Positions 8,417 through 16,992 of a DNA stretch of 64,000 nucleotides are shown here, in pieces. The stretch is from the NCBI GenBank assembly GCA_020353535.1, contig CP070696.1, positions 4,266,549 through 4,330,548 on the forward strand. The letters are read 5' to 3'. The DNA comes from Spirochaetaceae bacterium (GTDB lineage Bacteria > Spirochaetota > Spirochaetia > SZUA-6 > DRHE01). The notes under the pieces are model-generated. The model saw only the letters and a program-made list of their open reading frames with translations. It searched no databases and had not been told where the DNA came from. The position numbers and the translations under genes were made by a program. Each line of letters opens with the position of its first letter. Within the stretch, counting starts at the first letter, position 1.

Positions 8417-8642
8417 GAAAATGATTCAAATTAGAAACGTGCCGGACGAGATCCACCGCAAGCTGAAGGCGCGAGCAGCCTTGGCGGGGATGTCCCTCTC
8501 GGACTACCTGCTGGCCGTAGCAAAACGGATCATCGAAAAACCAACCCCCCAGGAGATGGCAGCCCGCTTGAGACAAAGAATGCCGGTTAATCCCATAGAG
8601 GCACCCGCTGAGGCCGTAAGGCAGGAACGAGAGAAACGGTGA
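8412..8642 (+). CDS. FitA/VapB-type ribbon-helix-helix antitoxin
   Basis: This 76-residue protein begins with the RHH signature of FitA-like antitoxins (MIQIRNVPDEIHRKLKARAA, then MSLSDYLL) and has a charged C-terminal tail suited to wrapping a PIN toxin. The start could be the ATG at 8412 (leaderless) or the in-frame ATG at 8421, where the conserved domain begins. It overlaps the toxin gene by 4 nt. Antitoxins of this class bind the promoter with the toxin, consistent with the half-sites upstream. Confidence 0.9.
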   Translation: MSKMIQIRNVPDEIHRKLKARAALAGMSLSDYLLAVAKRIIEKPTPQEMAARLRQRMPVNPIEAPAEAVRQEREKR

Positions 8643-9031
8643 TCGTACTGGATGCCTCCGTCGTCATTGAAATGCTGCTTTGGACCGACAGGGCCGGGAC
8701 CATTTGCAACTACGTCTTGGATCCAGAGGAGAGCCGGCATGCGCCTCATCTGCTGGATGTGGAAGTCGCTCAGGTCATTCGGCGATACTGGCTAGCCGGG
8801 GAAATCGATGTTCTGAGGGGAAACCAGATGATGGAAGATTTTGCAAACCTGCCTATCGATCGCCACGAACATGTCCTTCTGCTCCCCCGCATTTGGCAGC
8901 TCCACAGCAATCTCACTGCCTATGATGCCGCTTATATAGCACTCGCAGAAGCCCTGGATGCTCCACTGGCTACATGTAATGATCGGCTGGCCGCAGCTCC
9001 CGGGCACAACGCCAGGATAACGCTCCTTTAA
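8639..9031 (+). CDS. vapC: VapC/FitB-type PIN-domain toxin ribonuclease
   Basis: The 130-residue PIN-domain protein starts at a GTG overlapping the antitoxin stop. The acidic metal-binding residues are in the expected order: Asp5 in VLDASVV, a glutamate in LLDVEVAQ, and aspartates in TAYDAAY and TCNDRL. VapC toxins are Mg-dependent endoribonucleases that cleave tRNA or rRNA. The target here cannot be inferred. The protein looks intact, so the module is probably functional. Confidence 0.92.
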   Translation: MIVLDASVVIEMLLWTDRAGTICNYVLDPEESRHAPHLLDVEVAQVIRRYWLAGEIDVLRGNQMMEDFANLPIDRHEHVLLLPRIWQLHSNLTAYDAAYIALAEALDAPLATCNDRLAAAPGHNARITLL

Positions 9032-9065
9032 CTGGATTACGGCAGGAACTCGAACGCAGATTGAT

Positions 9066-9371
9066 TTACGGTTCGGTAAAACTATAAAGAACTTGTAGGC
9101 GTACGGATCTCCATTCGCTCAAAACATAGCCTTCGCTATTGTCTCCGTCCTGGTGGTTGTGCTTCTTGAAATCACCATTACCGGGGACGGAATGTCGGGC
9201 GACGATCACTATATCATCAACTCGATTCGCAGGGCGTTCGCTGGGATCACCCACAAATAGGCACATCGTCACCTTCCCATCCGCAGAGCCGAGCTTGAGA
9301 ACCGGGTGCTCCTCCACGGGGCTATATCCCTGTTCGAAGGTTAAGCCAACCTCACCGCGACCCCTTTCCAT
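9066..9371 (-). pseudogene. Probable 3' fragment of an unidentified gene
   Basis: On the minus strand an open frame of about 115 residues, protein-like throughout (for example VNWIMERGRGEVGLTFEQG and VDDIVIVARHSVPGNG), ends at 9066. Its open frame reaches back to a stop near 9414 without a convincing start codon or ribosome-binding site, and it abuts the start of the next plus-strand gene. The best reading is the C-terminal part of a gene that lost its 5' half in a rearrangement next to the toxin-antitoxin pair. No family was recognised. A real small gene starting at 9371 is the alternative. The rest of 9032-9403 shows nothing else. Confidence 0.4.
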
Positions 9372-9403
9372 AATCCAGTTTACATCGCCCGGAGAACTGA
9401 TAT

Positions 9404-10447
9404 ATGCTGTGCTTCATGAGTACCGGAAAAAATAAATGGTCTTTACAGAGACTGATCCTCACGATCCTGGCTGTTATCCTGATTCTGGGAAGCGCTGCCA
9501 TCGGTTTCGCCGTCGACGTGGACGGCACGATCGAAGAGGGAGAGTACGCCAACCAGCTCTCCCTGGCGACCGGGGATTATCTGTTAAACTGGCAGGTTGT
9601 TGAAGATACCGTTCATTTCGGCATCCGAGCCAGCACCTCCGGGTGGGTGTGCCTGGGCATCGAGCCGACTCAGGTCATGGCCGAGGCGGACATGATCTTC
9701 GGTTGGATCGACGCAGGTGGAGTGGCTGGAGCTCTGGACTGCTACTCTACGGGTCTGTTCGGCCCTCACCCCCCGGACGAAGAGCTGGGGGGTGGGCAGC
9801 ACATCCTCTCCTTTGCCGTATCGGAGCAGGATGGCGTTACCACCTTCGAGTTCTCCCGGCTCCTGGAATCAGGGGATGCCTATGACAAGACGCTGTCGGC
9901 GGATGGGGAGATCAAGATCATCTGGGCGTACGGCAATTCCGATGATTATCTGGACCTGCACAGTCATAAGGGATCGGCCGTGATCAACCTTGCCGGCGGA
10001 GCGCAGGCACCGAAAGGTGGAGAGCAACTGGATCTGTACTGGCTCCTGTACAGGGTGCACGGAGCCTTGATGAGCGCCGCTTTCGTGCTGCTGTTCGTGG
10101 GCATGTTCTTTCCCCGCTACCTCAAGAAGAAGAAATGGTGGCTCAAGACCCACCGTCGCATCGGCATCAGCGGGGCTGTGATCGGTGTGGTCGGTATCGG
10201 CATCGCCGTATACATGATCGCCCGGACCACGGGTGTGCACCTGCGGGTACCTCATTCCTGGATCGGTTTGGCTACCATCGTCCTGATGATCTTCACACCC
10301 CTGCTGGGACATTTCATGCTCAAGATCCGCAAAGTTCCGGCCAGGGCTAAAATGGCACGGGCCGTGCATCGCTGGATCGGACGGATCACTCTGCTGTTCA
10401 TGGCGGCCACGATCGTTCTGGGACTCTTACAGGCGGGAATTATCTAG
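9404..10447 (+). CDS. DOMON-domain protein with cytochrome b561-like membrane domain
   Basis: This 347-residue protein starts at ATG 9404, with GGAGA 8 bp upstream. A signal/anchor helix (about 18-36) is followed by a DOMON domain (about 38-200), a beta-sandwich that commonly binds haem or sugar. The C-terminal half has four hydrophobic segments. Histidines lie at or near helix ends (YRVHGALM, KTHRRIG, VPHSWIG, LGHFML, AVHRWIG), as in cytochrome b561 and related haem-binding membrane proteins. Such proteins pass electrons across membranes. Donor and acceptor are unknown here. It stands alone, convergent with ftsK. Confidence 0.8.
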   Translation: MLCFMSTGKNKWSLQRLILTILAVILILGSAAIGFAVDVDGTIEEGEYANQLSLATGDYLLNWQVVEDTVHFGIRASTSGWVCLGIEPTQVMAEADMIFGWIDAGGVAGALDCYSTGLFGPHPPDEELGGGQHILSFAVSEQDGVTTFEFSRLLESGDAYDKTLSADGEIKIIWAYGNSDDYLDLHSHKGSAVINLAGGAQAPKGGEQLDLYWLLYRVHGALMSAAFVLLFVGMFFPRYLKKKKWWLKTHRRIGISGAVIGVVGIGIAVYMIARTTGVHLRVPHSWIGLATIVLMIFTPLLGHFMLKIRKVPARAKMARAVHRWIGRITLLFMAATIVLGLLQAGII

Positions 10448-10560
10448 GGCCCGTTTTCTCACAGGCCGAGGGCAGTGAAGAGGGGATTAACGTTAAATCC
10501 GCAGAGCAACGCGGACGGCGGGACAACGTAGAGCAGAAATCCCCGCGGCGGACTTCAAGA

Positions 10561-12675
10561 TCAGCGTTCCGGTACGTGGATGATGTCGCGGGGTTTACTG
10601 CCCTGGGCGGGCCCGACAATGCCCATGCGCTCCATCTCCTCCACCATGCGGGCCGCCCGGTTGTAGCCTACCTTCAGCCGCCGCTGGATATAGGAGGCGG
10701 AAGCCTTGCCCGCGGTCAGGACGATCTCGATGGCCTTGTCCATCAGGGGATCCTCTGATCCCGAGCCGTCGTACTCCTCCTCATCCTCATCGTAGAACAT
10801 CTCCTCATCCATATACTCCGGTTCGCCGAGGGTGCGGGCGTGGTCGGTGATGGCCTCCACCTCCTCCTCGGACAGATAGGTACCCTGGATGCGCACGGGG
10901 ATCGGATCCCAGGCCGGGGTGAAGAGCATGTCCCCCTGACCCAAGAGCTTCTCCGCGCCCACCGAATCGATGATGATTCGAGAGTCGAACTTGCTGGCCA
11001 CCATGAAAGCGATACGGGAGGGAATATTGGCCTTGATCAAGCCGGTGATCACGTCGATCGACGGTCTCTGGGTGGCCAGCACCAGGTGCAGCCCGACGGC
11101 ACGGGCCATGGCGGCCAGCCTGGCCAGCACCGCCTCCATCTCCTTTCCTGTAGTGGCCATCAGATCGGCGAATTCGTCAATCACGATCACCCAGTAGGGG
11201 ATCTGCTGGATGGTCAGCTTGTGTTTGGAAGCCTTCCTGTTATACGAACGGATGTCCCGGGCCCCCGTATTATCGAGCAGGGAGTAACGGCGCTCCATCT
11301 CGTCAATACAGTACTGGAGGGCCTGAAAGGCCCGTTTCGGTTCGGTCACCACGGGGGTGAGCAGATGGGGAATGTCGTTGTAGGCTTTGAGCTCGACGAT
11401 CTTGGGATCGATGAGCAGCACCCGGACATCCTGTGGAGCCTTCCTGTAGAGGATCGAGCAGATGATCGAGTTGACGCAGACCGACTTACCGCTTCCGGTT
11501 GCCCCAGCAATAAGCAGATGGGGCGTCTGAGTCAAATCGATGAGTTGAGCTTCTCCAGAGATATCCTTGCCAAGGGCGATGGGAATCTCCATGCGGGCAT
11601 CCTGAAAGTCCTTCAGACTGACCATCTCCTTGAAGCTGACGATAGCCCGCCTCTTGTTGGGAACCTCGATGCCCACGGCGTGCTTGCCGGGTATCGGCGC
11701 AACGATCCTCACCCGGGAGGCGGCCAGACGCAGGGCGATGTTGTCCGCCAGATTCACGATCCTGGAGATCTTCACTCCCGGGGAGGGAAGGATCTCGAAC
11801 ATCGTGATCACCGGCCCTTTTCGGATGCCCGTGACCTCAGCCTTGATCTTGAACTCCTGGAGCGTCTCCATCAGCACCTCGGCGGACCGTCGGGTCTCTG
11901 CATCGATCTCCCAATACTCTCCGTCCGGGTAATCTCTGAGCAATCCCTTGATGGGAAAGCTGTACTGCCCGGAGGACTTCGGTTTCCCTGCGGAACCGGC
12001 TGAGATTCGCGGGCCCACCTTCTGTCGGGAGAGGATTCGCTCCCGCACCTCGGCATCCGCGGCAGGCTTGGTCTCAGCGATGGGAACGCCCTCCTCGACC
12101 ACGGCCGCCAGTTCTGGTATGTCCGCCTGAGGCTCGGTGGTGAAACGCCGTGGTTCTCGGCGCGCGGTCCGTGACCGCCGCGGCACGCGGGGTCTGGCAT
12201 CATCCGCAGATGCTTCGATCACGCTTCCGCGGCTTGCCCCACGGGCTCTCAGCAAGCCGCGCAGGGTTAAGATCAGAAACAACTCGAACAGTACGATGAG
12301 AAAGAGAAACACCGCCGAAAGCGCGCGACCGAAGGTACGTACCATCAGATCGGGGAGAAAGGAATCGGGGATATTGCCGTGCAGAACCACCTTATGAAAC
12401 ACACTGGCAGTGACAAAGGGGAGAATGAACAGATTCAGCACAAACAAGCCCCTGCCGGAGAAGCGCGGCGAGAGCAGGAACAGAGCCAGGATGATCAGGT
12501 ACACAGGAATAAAGAAGGAAGCCCAGAGAAAGGTGGTGAAGAGGAACTGCCCCGGTATGGATAGAAATCCGCCCTGGGCGTTCACGACCCTGAGGAGGCT
12601 GAGAAGGGTGCCCCCGGCGGCAACCACCAGGAGAAAAGCCAGGATGTAGGAAATCGTTGAGATACTACGCTTCAA
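10561..12675 (-). CDS. ftsK: DNA translocase FtsK/SpoIIIE
   Basis: The 704-residue protein has about four N-terminal membrane helices (residues 1-150), a basic/acidic linker, the alpha-beta motor and a C-terminal winged-helix gamma domain (ASYIQRRLKVGYNRAARMVE) that reads orienting DNA motifs. Walker A (GATGSGKS) is near residue 390, and Walker B-type VIDEFADLM follows. The linker is short, so it resembles SpoIIIE or compact FtsK rather than the E. coli form. The start is TTG at 12675, supported by AGGGGG 5-6 nt upstream. It pumps chromosome termini through the division septum for dimer resolution and segregation. Confidence 0.96.
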   Translation of the reverse strand: MKRSISTISYILAFLLVVAAGGTLLSLLRVVNAQGGFLSIPGQFLFTTFLWASFFIPVYLIILALFLLSPRFSGRGLFVLNLFILPFVTASVFHKVVLHGNIPDSFLPDLMVRTFGRALSAVFLFLIVLFELFLILTLRGLLRARGASRGSVIEASADDARPRVPRRSRTARREPRRFTTEPQADIPELAAVVEEGVPIAETKPAADAEVRERILSRQKVGPRISAGSAGKPKSSGQYSFPIKGLLRDYPDGEYWEIDAETRRSAEVLMETLQEFKIKAEVTGIRKGPVITMFEILPSPGVKISRIVNLADNIALRLAASRVRIVAPIPGKHAVGIEVPNKRRAIVSFKEMVSLKDFQDARMEIPIALGKDISGEAQLIDLTQTPHLLIAGATGSGKSVCVNSIICSILYRKAPQDVRVLLIDPKIVELKAYNDIPHLLTPVVTEPKRAFQALQYCIDEMERRYSLLDNTGARDIRSYNRKASKHKLTIQQIPYWVIVIDEFADLMATTGKEMEAVLARLAAMARAVGLHLVLATQRPSIDVITGLIKANIPSRIAFMVASKFDSRIIIDSVGAEKLLGQGDMLFTPAWDPIPVRIQGTYLSEEEVEAITDHARTLGEPEYMDEEMFYDEDEEEYDGSGSEDPLMDKAIEIVLTAGKASASYIQRRLKVGYNRAARMVEEMERMGIVGPAQGSKPRDIIHVPER

Positions 12676-12779
12676 AGTTCCCCCTACGTCTGTTATCGGA
12701 AAAAATCGGGCAAGAGTGAAAGGGACGGATTTAAGATCAACGGGCGGACTTAAACCCAGCGGATTTCCGTACTCCGCGT

Positions 12780-13580
12780 TCAGAGAAGGATGAGACTGAT
12801 CACCCCCAACGGAATCAGGTAGATGCTGAACAGGGCCAGCCTGCCGCTGCGTACCACCCGCAGCAGCAGCAGCAGGGAGAGCAGTCCGATCACGAAGGAG
12901 GCGGCGAAACCAACTACCAGAGCAGCAGGTTCGACCACTTCGAACAGAGTACCGGCCTGGCGAAGCTGAAGGAGCAGGGCACCGAGGATCGCCGGAATGG
13001 CAATTAGGAAGGAAAACTCTCCAGCCCTCCGGCGATCCAGTCCCATCAACAGGGCTACGGAGATGGTGATCCCGGCCCGGGAGATTCCGGGAAGCACCGC
13101 TACACCCTGGGCCAGGCCGACGAAAACGGCTCCGACAAAGCCGATCTGCAGGTAGTCCCGCGGTGCCCTGCGAATCAGGGTGGAGAGCAGAAACAGGGCT
13201 GTAACCAGAAACAACAGCGATACCAGCCGGGGCCGGTGAAAAAAGATATCCTCAAAACGGGACAACGCGAATCCGATCGCTCCGGTCACCACCGTGGCAA
13301 CCAGTATGTATAGGAGCACCAGCAGATTCTCCCGATCCTCCGGCAGCGCCGCTGCCTTCAGAGCCCGCCAAATCGCCGAGAGGAGCCGGGCGATTGTCTT
13401 CCGGAACACGATGATGACCACAATCAACGTCGAGACGTGCAGGAGAACGTCATAGAGCAGGGGAATTTCCACCAGATCCATCAGCTGCCTGAGCATCACC
13501 AGATGCCCCGAACTGGAAATCGGAAGGAACTCCGCCACACCTTGAAGCACACCGAGAAGCAAGGACTGAATACCAGTCAT
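12780..13580 (-). CDS. uppP: Undecaprenyl-diphosphate phosphatase UppP/BacA
   Basis: A 266-residue, roughly eight-helix membrane protein. The two catalytic signatures are intact: GVAEFLPISSSGHL near the N-terminus and PGISRAG in the middle. It converts undecaprenyl diphosphate to the monophosphate, recycling the lipid carrier for peptidoglycan, and overproduction is known to give bacitracin resistance. GGAGG lies 7 bp before the ATG. It follows the lytic transglycosylase gene on the same strand, so both belong to a cell-wall cluster. The upstream gap carries 45-bp tandem repeats derived from the neighbouring gene's end. Confidence 0.96.
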   Translation of the reverse strand: MTGIQSLLLGVLQGVAEFLPISSSGHLVMLRQLMDLVEIPLLYDVLLHVSTLIVVIIVFRKTIARLLSAIWRALKAAALPEDRENLLVLLYILVATVVTGAIGFALSRFEDIFFHRPRLVSLLFLVTALFLLSTLIRRAPRDYLQIGFVGAVFVGLAQGVAVLPGISRAGITISVALLMGLDRRRAGEFSFLIAIPAILGALLLQLRQAGTLFEVVEPAALVVGFAASFVIGLLSLLLLLRVVRSGRLALFSIYLIPLGVISLILL

Positions 13581-13593
13581 GGTTTTGCCTCCG

Positions 13594-13698
13594 TCAGCTA
13601 TTAGGCAGCCACCTGTTGCTCGATCATAGATGGCTCAATCAGCTATTGCGCTGCCACCCATTGCTCGATCATCTATATCTTGATCACCTATTGCTCGA
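13594..13698. repeat. 45-bp tandem repeat, about 2.3 copies, between slt and uppP
   Basis: A 34-bp core beginning TCAGCTATT and ending TTGCTCGATCAT occurs at 13594-13627 and 13639-13672, with a third partial copy (TCACCTATTGCTCGA) at 13684-13698. All copies are offset by exactly 45 bp. The third copy includes the last codons and stop of the transglycosylase gene, so the array looks like successive duplications of that gene's 3' end. It lies in the leader of uppP. Confidence 0.85.
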
Positions 13699-15889
13699 GT
13701 CCGGGAAAGAAAAGCTGCACCGTTTGTTCCAGCGATAGATCGTAGTACAGGGCACCGTAGTATACAGCGGACACGAGGATCTTGCGAATATAGTTGCGGG
13801 TTTCCGGAAAGGGAATCGCTTCGGCCAGCAGATCCGTAGGCAGGTCGGCGAAACTTCGCTCCCAGCCGCGCAGACGGGATAGCCCCGCGTTGTAGGCCAT
13901 AAGTGCCTTGGGGATATCCTCCAGCCGGCCGAGGAGCCTGGAAAAATGCCGAGCCCCAAGACGCAGATTCTGCTCCGGATTGAGAAGGTCGAACTCCTGG
14001 ATTCGCAACCAGCGGGCGGAATCCGCAGCGGTTTCCGCCATCAGCTGGGTAAGACCTACCGCTCCGGAACGGGAGACGATTTCGGGATCGAAGTAGCTCT
14101 CCTCCCTCACCAGGGCGAAGAAAATCGGTGCAGAGAGGTCCTCGCTCTGCGAGATCTCCTCGATCCACTGGCCGTAGGCTTTGGGGTACAGCCGTTCCAA
14201 GTCAGACCTGTCCGGCGCTTCCTGCTTACTTAAGCTGTAGAGGCTTGTTAGGCGAATCGACCAGAGGTACTGCGCGCGGTCCTGCAAAGTCATGGCACTT
14301 TCAAGTAGCAGGTCCGCTGACACCGTCTGCCACTGTGAGCGCAACAGTTCCGCACCGGTTTCGTACAGACCGTAATCCAAATATCCCCGGATCAACGCGG
14401 CAGCAGCTGCCGTGGATCCCTCATCGCCGTCCACGGCCTGTACGGTGTGACCGCTGCCATCGGGGCCCACCAGGCGCCACTGCACGGGAAACCCCAGTTC
14501 GGCCAGGGCCGTCTCGGCGAGGAAACGGTAGTACTGTTCTCCGGTGTCACGGGCTTCCAGGAACAGAGCCTGGGGAGAGAGAGACAGGCCGGAGGAATCC
14601 GCCAGGCCCAGGGCTACAGTCCGTCCGTTCAGGTAAGCCAATCGTGCCACGGTTTCAGGAGAGCCGTATCCGGCCAGGGTGCGGTAGAGAGCGAATAGCC
14701 GGTCCCAGTCCCTGCGGGCGACCAGGCGAGAGATCTCAGCTTCCAGGATGTCGCTGAAATACCGCGGTTGCTGCCAGCGCGGGGCGAACACAGCGATTTT
14801 TTCGAGCAAATCATCGGCGGATCGGTTTCGGGCCATATCCAGAACGAACCAGATTGCTCGATCCCGCTGCTCCTGCGAGGTGGTCTCCCGAATCACCACG
14901 GAGAGCTGCTGTTCCGCTTTGTCAAACTCCCCGCCCTTGCGGTACAGTCTGCCCGCCATCTCGACGGCGTTTAGCCGCTGGGAAGGAGCAAGATCTGCAG
15001 AGAGATCCAACAACATCTCGGCTCCACTGCCGTACTGGCCTACGGCGATATAAGCGGCCCCCAATTCCTGGATCACAATATCCATGTCCGGCCCTTCGGG
15101 CTCCAAAGCCGGCAGGGACCTCTCGATCAGCTCGATCGCCTCCTCATTCTGACCCCGGTACAGCATATTCTTGCCCTGAAAGAACAGGATGGTGGGTTGA
15201 GAAAAGGTGTCAAGGCGATTCTCCAGCTCCAGGTAGGCGTAGGCTCGTGGGTGCAGTTCCGAGGCTCGTTTGTTGAAGAATAAATCGACGAACAACTCCT
15301 GCCATACGGATCTACCCAGCTTCTGGCTGGACACCGCCAGGAACAGATCCAGCTCCTCGTCCCAGGGTGCCCCGTTTTTGCGTCGCTCCTCGAGGGCAGC
15401 CAGCACTGCCTTGTCCTCTTCCTGCCAGTAGAGGGCCTCCACCAGGTGTCGTTCGGCCCGGAACTTCAGCTTCTGCTCCCGTGCGCGCCGCGCGAGCTGC
15501 CTGGCCAGAGTCTCTGCCTCTCCGTAGCGATCGGTCTCCAAGTATCGTTCGATCAGAACAAGGGCCGCCTCTTCCCGCCAGGGCGACTCCCCGCGCCGCC
15601 ATTGAAGCGCCAGAAGCTGCTCCGCCGTTTGCTCCCGATTTATGGAAATGAACAGCTCAGACAGATAAAAGGGCGCTCCCGGTCCCAGGCGAAAGGCTTC
15701 CGCCAGATTCCGTTCGTCGACAGCCAGATCCCCCAAAAACTCTCGTTCTCCCTCGATCAACCTCTGCTGGAAAGAAGCTCCGGACAAGCCCCAAACACTG
15801 TCCGCCGCACACTGGGTGAGTGAGAGGATTAAAAAAAGGAGGAAAAGAGGGATGCTAGTTTTCCGGAATGTAAAGTCGTGTACCTGCAA
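13688..15889 (-). CDS. slt: Soluble-type lytic murein transglycosylase with TPR-like N-terminal superhelix
   Basis: The 733-residue protein has a hydrophobic N-terminus (LFLLFLILSLTQC, a possible relaxed lipobox), a long helical-repeat region and a C-terminal SLT domain from about residue 575. That domain shows the catalytic glutamate motif REESYFDPE, then SGAVGLTQLM and LMAYNAGLSR. It cleaves the glycan strands of peptidoglycan to 1,6-anhydromuropeptides in the periplasm. The only start compatible with the signal peptide is TTG at 15889, which overlaps the upstream LysM gene by 35 nt, so the two are co-transcribed. Confidence 0.92.
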   Translation of the reverse strand: MQVHDFTFRKTSIPLFLLFLILSLTQCAADSVWGLSGASFQQRLIEGEREFLGDLAVDERNLAEAFRLGPGAPFYLSELFISINREQTAEQLLALQWRRGESPWREEAALVLIERYLETDRYGEAETLARQLARRAREQKLKFRAERHLVEALYWQEEDKAVLAALEERRKNGAPWDEELDLFLAVSSQKLGRSVWQELFVDLFFNKRASELHPRAYAYLELENRLDTFSQPTILFFQGKNMLYRGQNEEAIELIERSLPALEPEGPDMDIVIQELGAAYIAVGQYGSGAEMLLDLSADLAPSQRLNAVEMAGRLYRKGGEFDKAEQQLSVVIRETTSQEQRDRAIWFVLDMARNRSADDLLEKIAVFAPRWQQPRYFSDILEAEISRLVARRDWDRLFALYRTLAGYGSPETVARLAYLNGRTVALGLADSSGLSLSPQALFLEARDTGEQYYRFLAETALAELGFPVQWRLVGPDGSGHTVQAVDGDEGSTAAAAALIRGYLDYGLYETGAELLRSQWQTVSADLLLESAMTLQDRAQYLWSIRLTSLYSLSKQEAPDRSDLERLYPKAYGQWIEEISQSEDLSAPIFFALVREESYFDPEIVSRSGAVGLTQLMAETAADSARWLRIQEFDLLNPEQNLRLGARHFSRLLGRLEDIPKALMAYNAGLSRLRGWERSFADLPTDLLAEAIPFPETRNYIRKILVSAVYYGALYYDLSLEQTVQLFFPGLEQ

Positions 15890-16784
15890 ATATAAGGTCC
15901 GGATTGGATATACGGTTCTCCCTGGCTATCTTGGGGTATAACCAGGGATTGCGATAGTAGGTTGCAGCGATATCCCATAACGTGTCCCCCCACTTGATGT
16001 CGTACCACAAACCACCTGCGCTGCTCGGGGTTTCTTCCACCGCGGGAGCCGGTTCTGCCTGGGCGACTGCGGGGGCTTGTTCCACCGGCTGGTCCGCCGT
16101 CGCTTCGCTCTGCGCTTCATCGGCGGCAGTGCCGCCATCAGGTGCCGCAGCGGCAGTCGCTTCAACCGCCGCTGGCATTGCTTCCGTCTTTCCTGCAAAA
16201 AGAGGGGGAATCGGTGTTCCCCCGACAGCTCTGTACACTACATAGGCAATCGCCGCGATGAGGATCAGGCTGAGCAGGACAAAGCCGATGAGAAGAAGAG
16301 GATTCCTGCGTTTCTTGGCAAGATGCTCTTTGCGGCGATCCGCTGCGGAGATCGGATAGGTTTCGCCGGTCAGCAGGGATTCCTCGAAGGCATCTTTCTC
16401 CGCCCCTTCCCGCTCCAACTCAAAATCGGGATGCTCCGCGGGGCCAGCGGACAGAGCCTGCAGACTGACAGACAAACTCTGACTTTCCCCGGTCTGAATG
16501 TCACTGGCCCTCGCCTCCAGGTTGCCCTGTTCGTCCACTCCGACAACCACTTCGACCTCCGGTTCTTTCATGGGCGCGGGCTGGATATTCTCTATCATCA
16601 AGGTGCCGACATAATCGGTATCTTCGACGGTTTGCCCCTCCCCCCGATAGAGGTCGATTTGTACGGTTTCCTGATTGTCTCGAACCGTGGTAAGGATCAG
16701 CCGCTTCCTGCTCTGGGAGCCCTCCGGCAGCACGGGGTAAAAACTACCGTCAGCCAGCTTGATTCCTATCTGTTGTCCGTTCAA
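15855..16784 (-). CDS. DnaK substrate-binding-domain-like / transmembrane / LysM fusion protein
   Basis: This 309-residue protein has an unusual layout. Residues about 5-108 align well by eye with the beta-sandwich substrate-binding domain of Hsp70/DnaK (GIKLADGSFYPV, LTTVRDNQETVQIDLYRGE, NIQPAPMKEPEVEVVVGVDE, GNLEARASD), but no ATPase domain is present. An acidic linker and a membrane helix (about 162-185) follow, then an Ala/Pro/Glu-rich stretch and a C-terminal LysM peptidoglycan-binding domain (WGDTLWDIAATYY to LYIPEN). The inferred topology is a chaperone-like domain in the cytoplasm and LysM in the periplasm. The start is TTG at 16784 behind GGAGGAG. It precedes a lytic transglycosylase gene. 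Confidence 0.85.
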   Translation of the reverse strand: MNGQQIGIKLADGSFYPVLPEGSQSRKRLILTTVRDNQETVQIDLYRGEGQTVEDTDYVGTLMIENIQPAPMKEPEVEVVVGVDEQGNLEARASDIQTGESQSLSVSLQALSAGPAEHPDFELEREGAEKDAFEESLLTGETYPISAADRRKEHLAKKRRNPLLLIGFVLLSLILIAAIAYVVYRAVGGTPIPPLFAGKTEAMPAAVEATAAAAPDGGTAADEAQSEATADQPVEQAPAVAQAEPAPAVEETPSSAGGLWYDIKWGDTLWDIAATYYRNPWLYPKIARENRISNPDLIFAGTRLYIPEN

Positions 16785-16951
16785 CTCTCCTCCTCATCCC
16801 TCCCTCAATGTGAATCGTAGCCCCCCGCTCCCGCTTTGTCAACGTACGGCGCCGGTTCTGGCCATGTCACCCTGGCCAAACAAACCGCACGGCCAACAGA
16901 GCTCTGTCCACTACTTCCTGTATAGAGAGTCGGCTAGCAGTACCGTTAAAC

Positions 16952-16980
16952 TTGACAACCCCGGTATTCTCCATGAGAAT
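16952..16980 (+). promoter_or_regulatory. Candidate promoter of the TPR gene
   Basis: TTGACA (16952-16957) and GAGAAT (16975-16980) are 17 bp apart. An overlapping TACAAT (16980-16985) is a better -10 but too far from the TTGACA. Either would start transcription within about 6 nt of the ATG at 16993, giving a very short leader without a ribosome-binding site. Confidence 0.4.
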
Positions 16981-16992
16981 ACAATCGGCAAA

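Noticed and set aside
9139..9435. Plus-strand open frame of 98 codons after the toxin gene
   Set aside because: It overlaps the start of the DOMON gene and looks less protein-like than the opposite strand.
10840..12003. Long open frame (387 codons) on the plus strand inside ftsK
   Set aside because: It is antisense to a fully convincing FtsK and has a histidine/glycine-rich composition typical of a shadow frame.
13594..13698. Repeat array considered as CRISPR
   Set aside because: Units are directly abutting duplications of a gene end, without unique spacers or cas genes.
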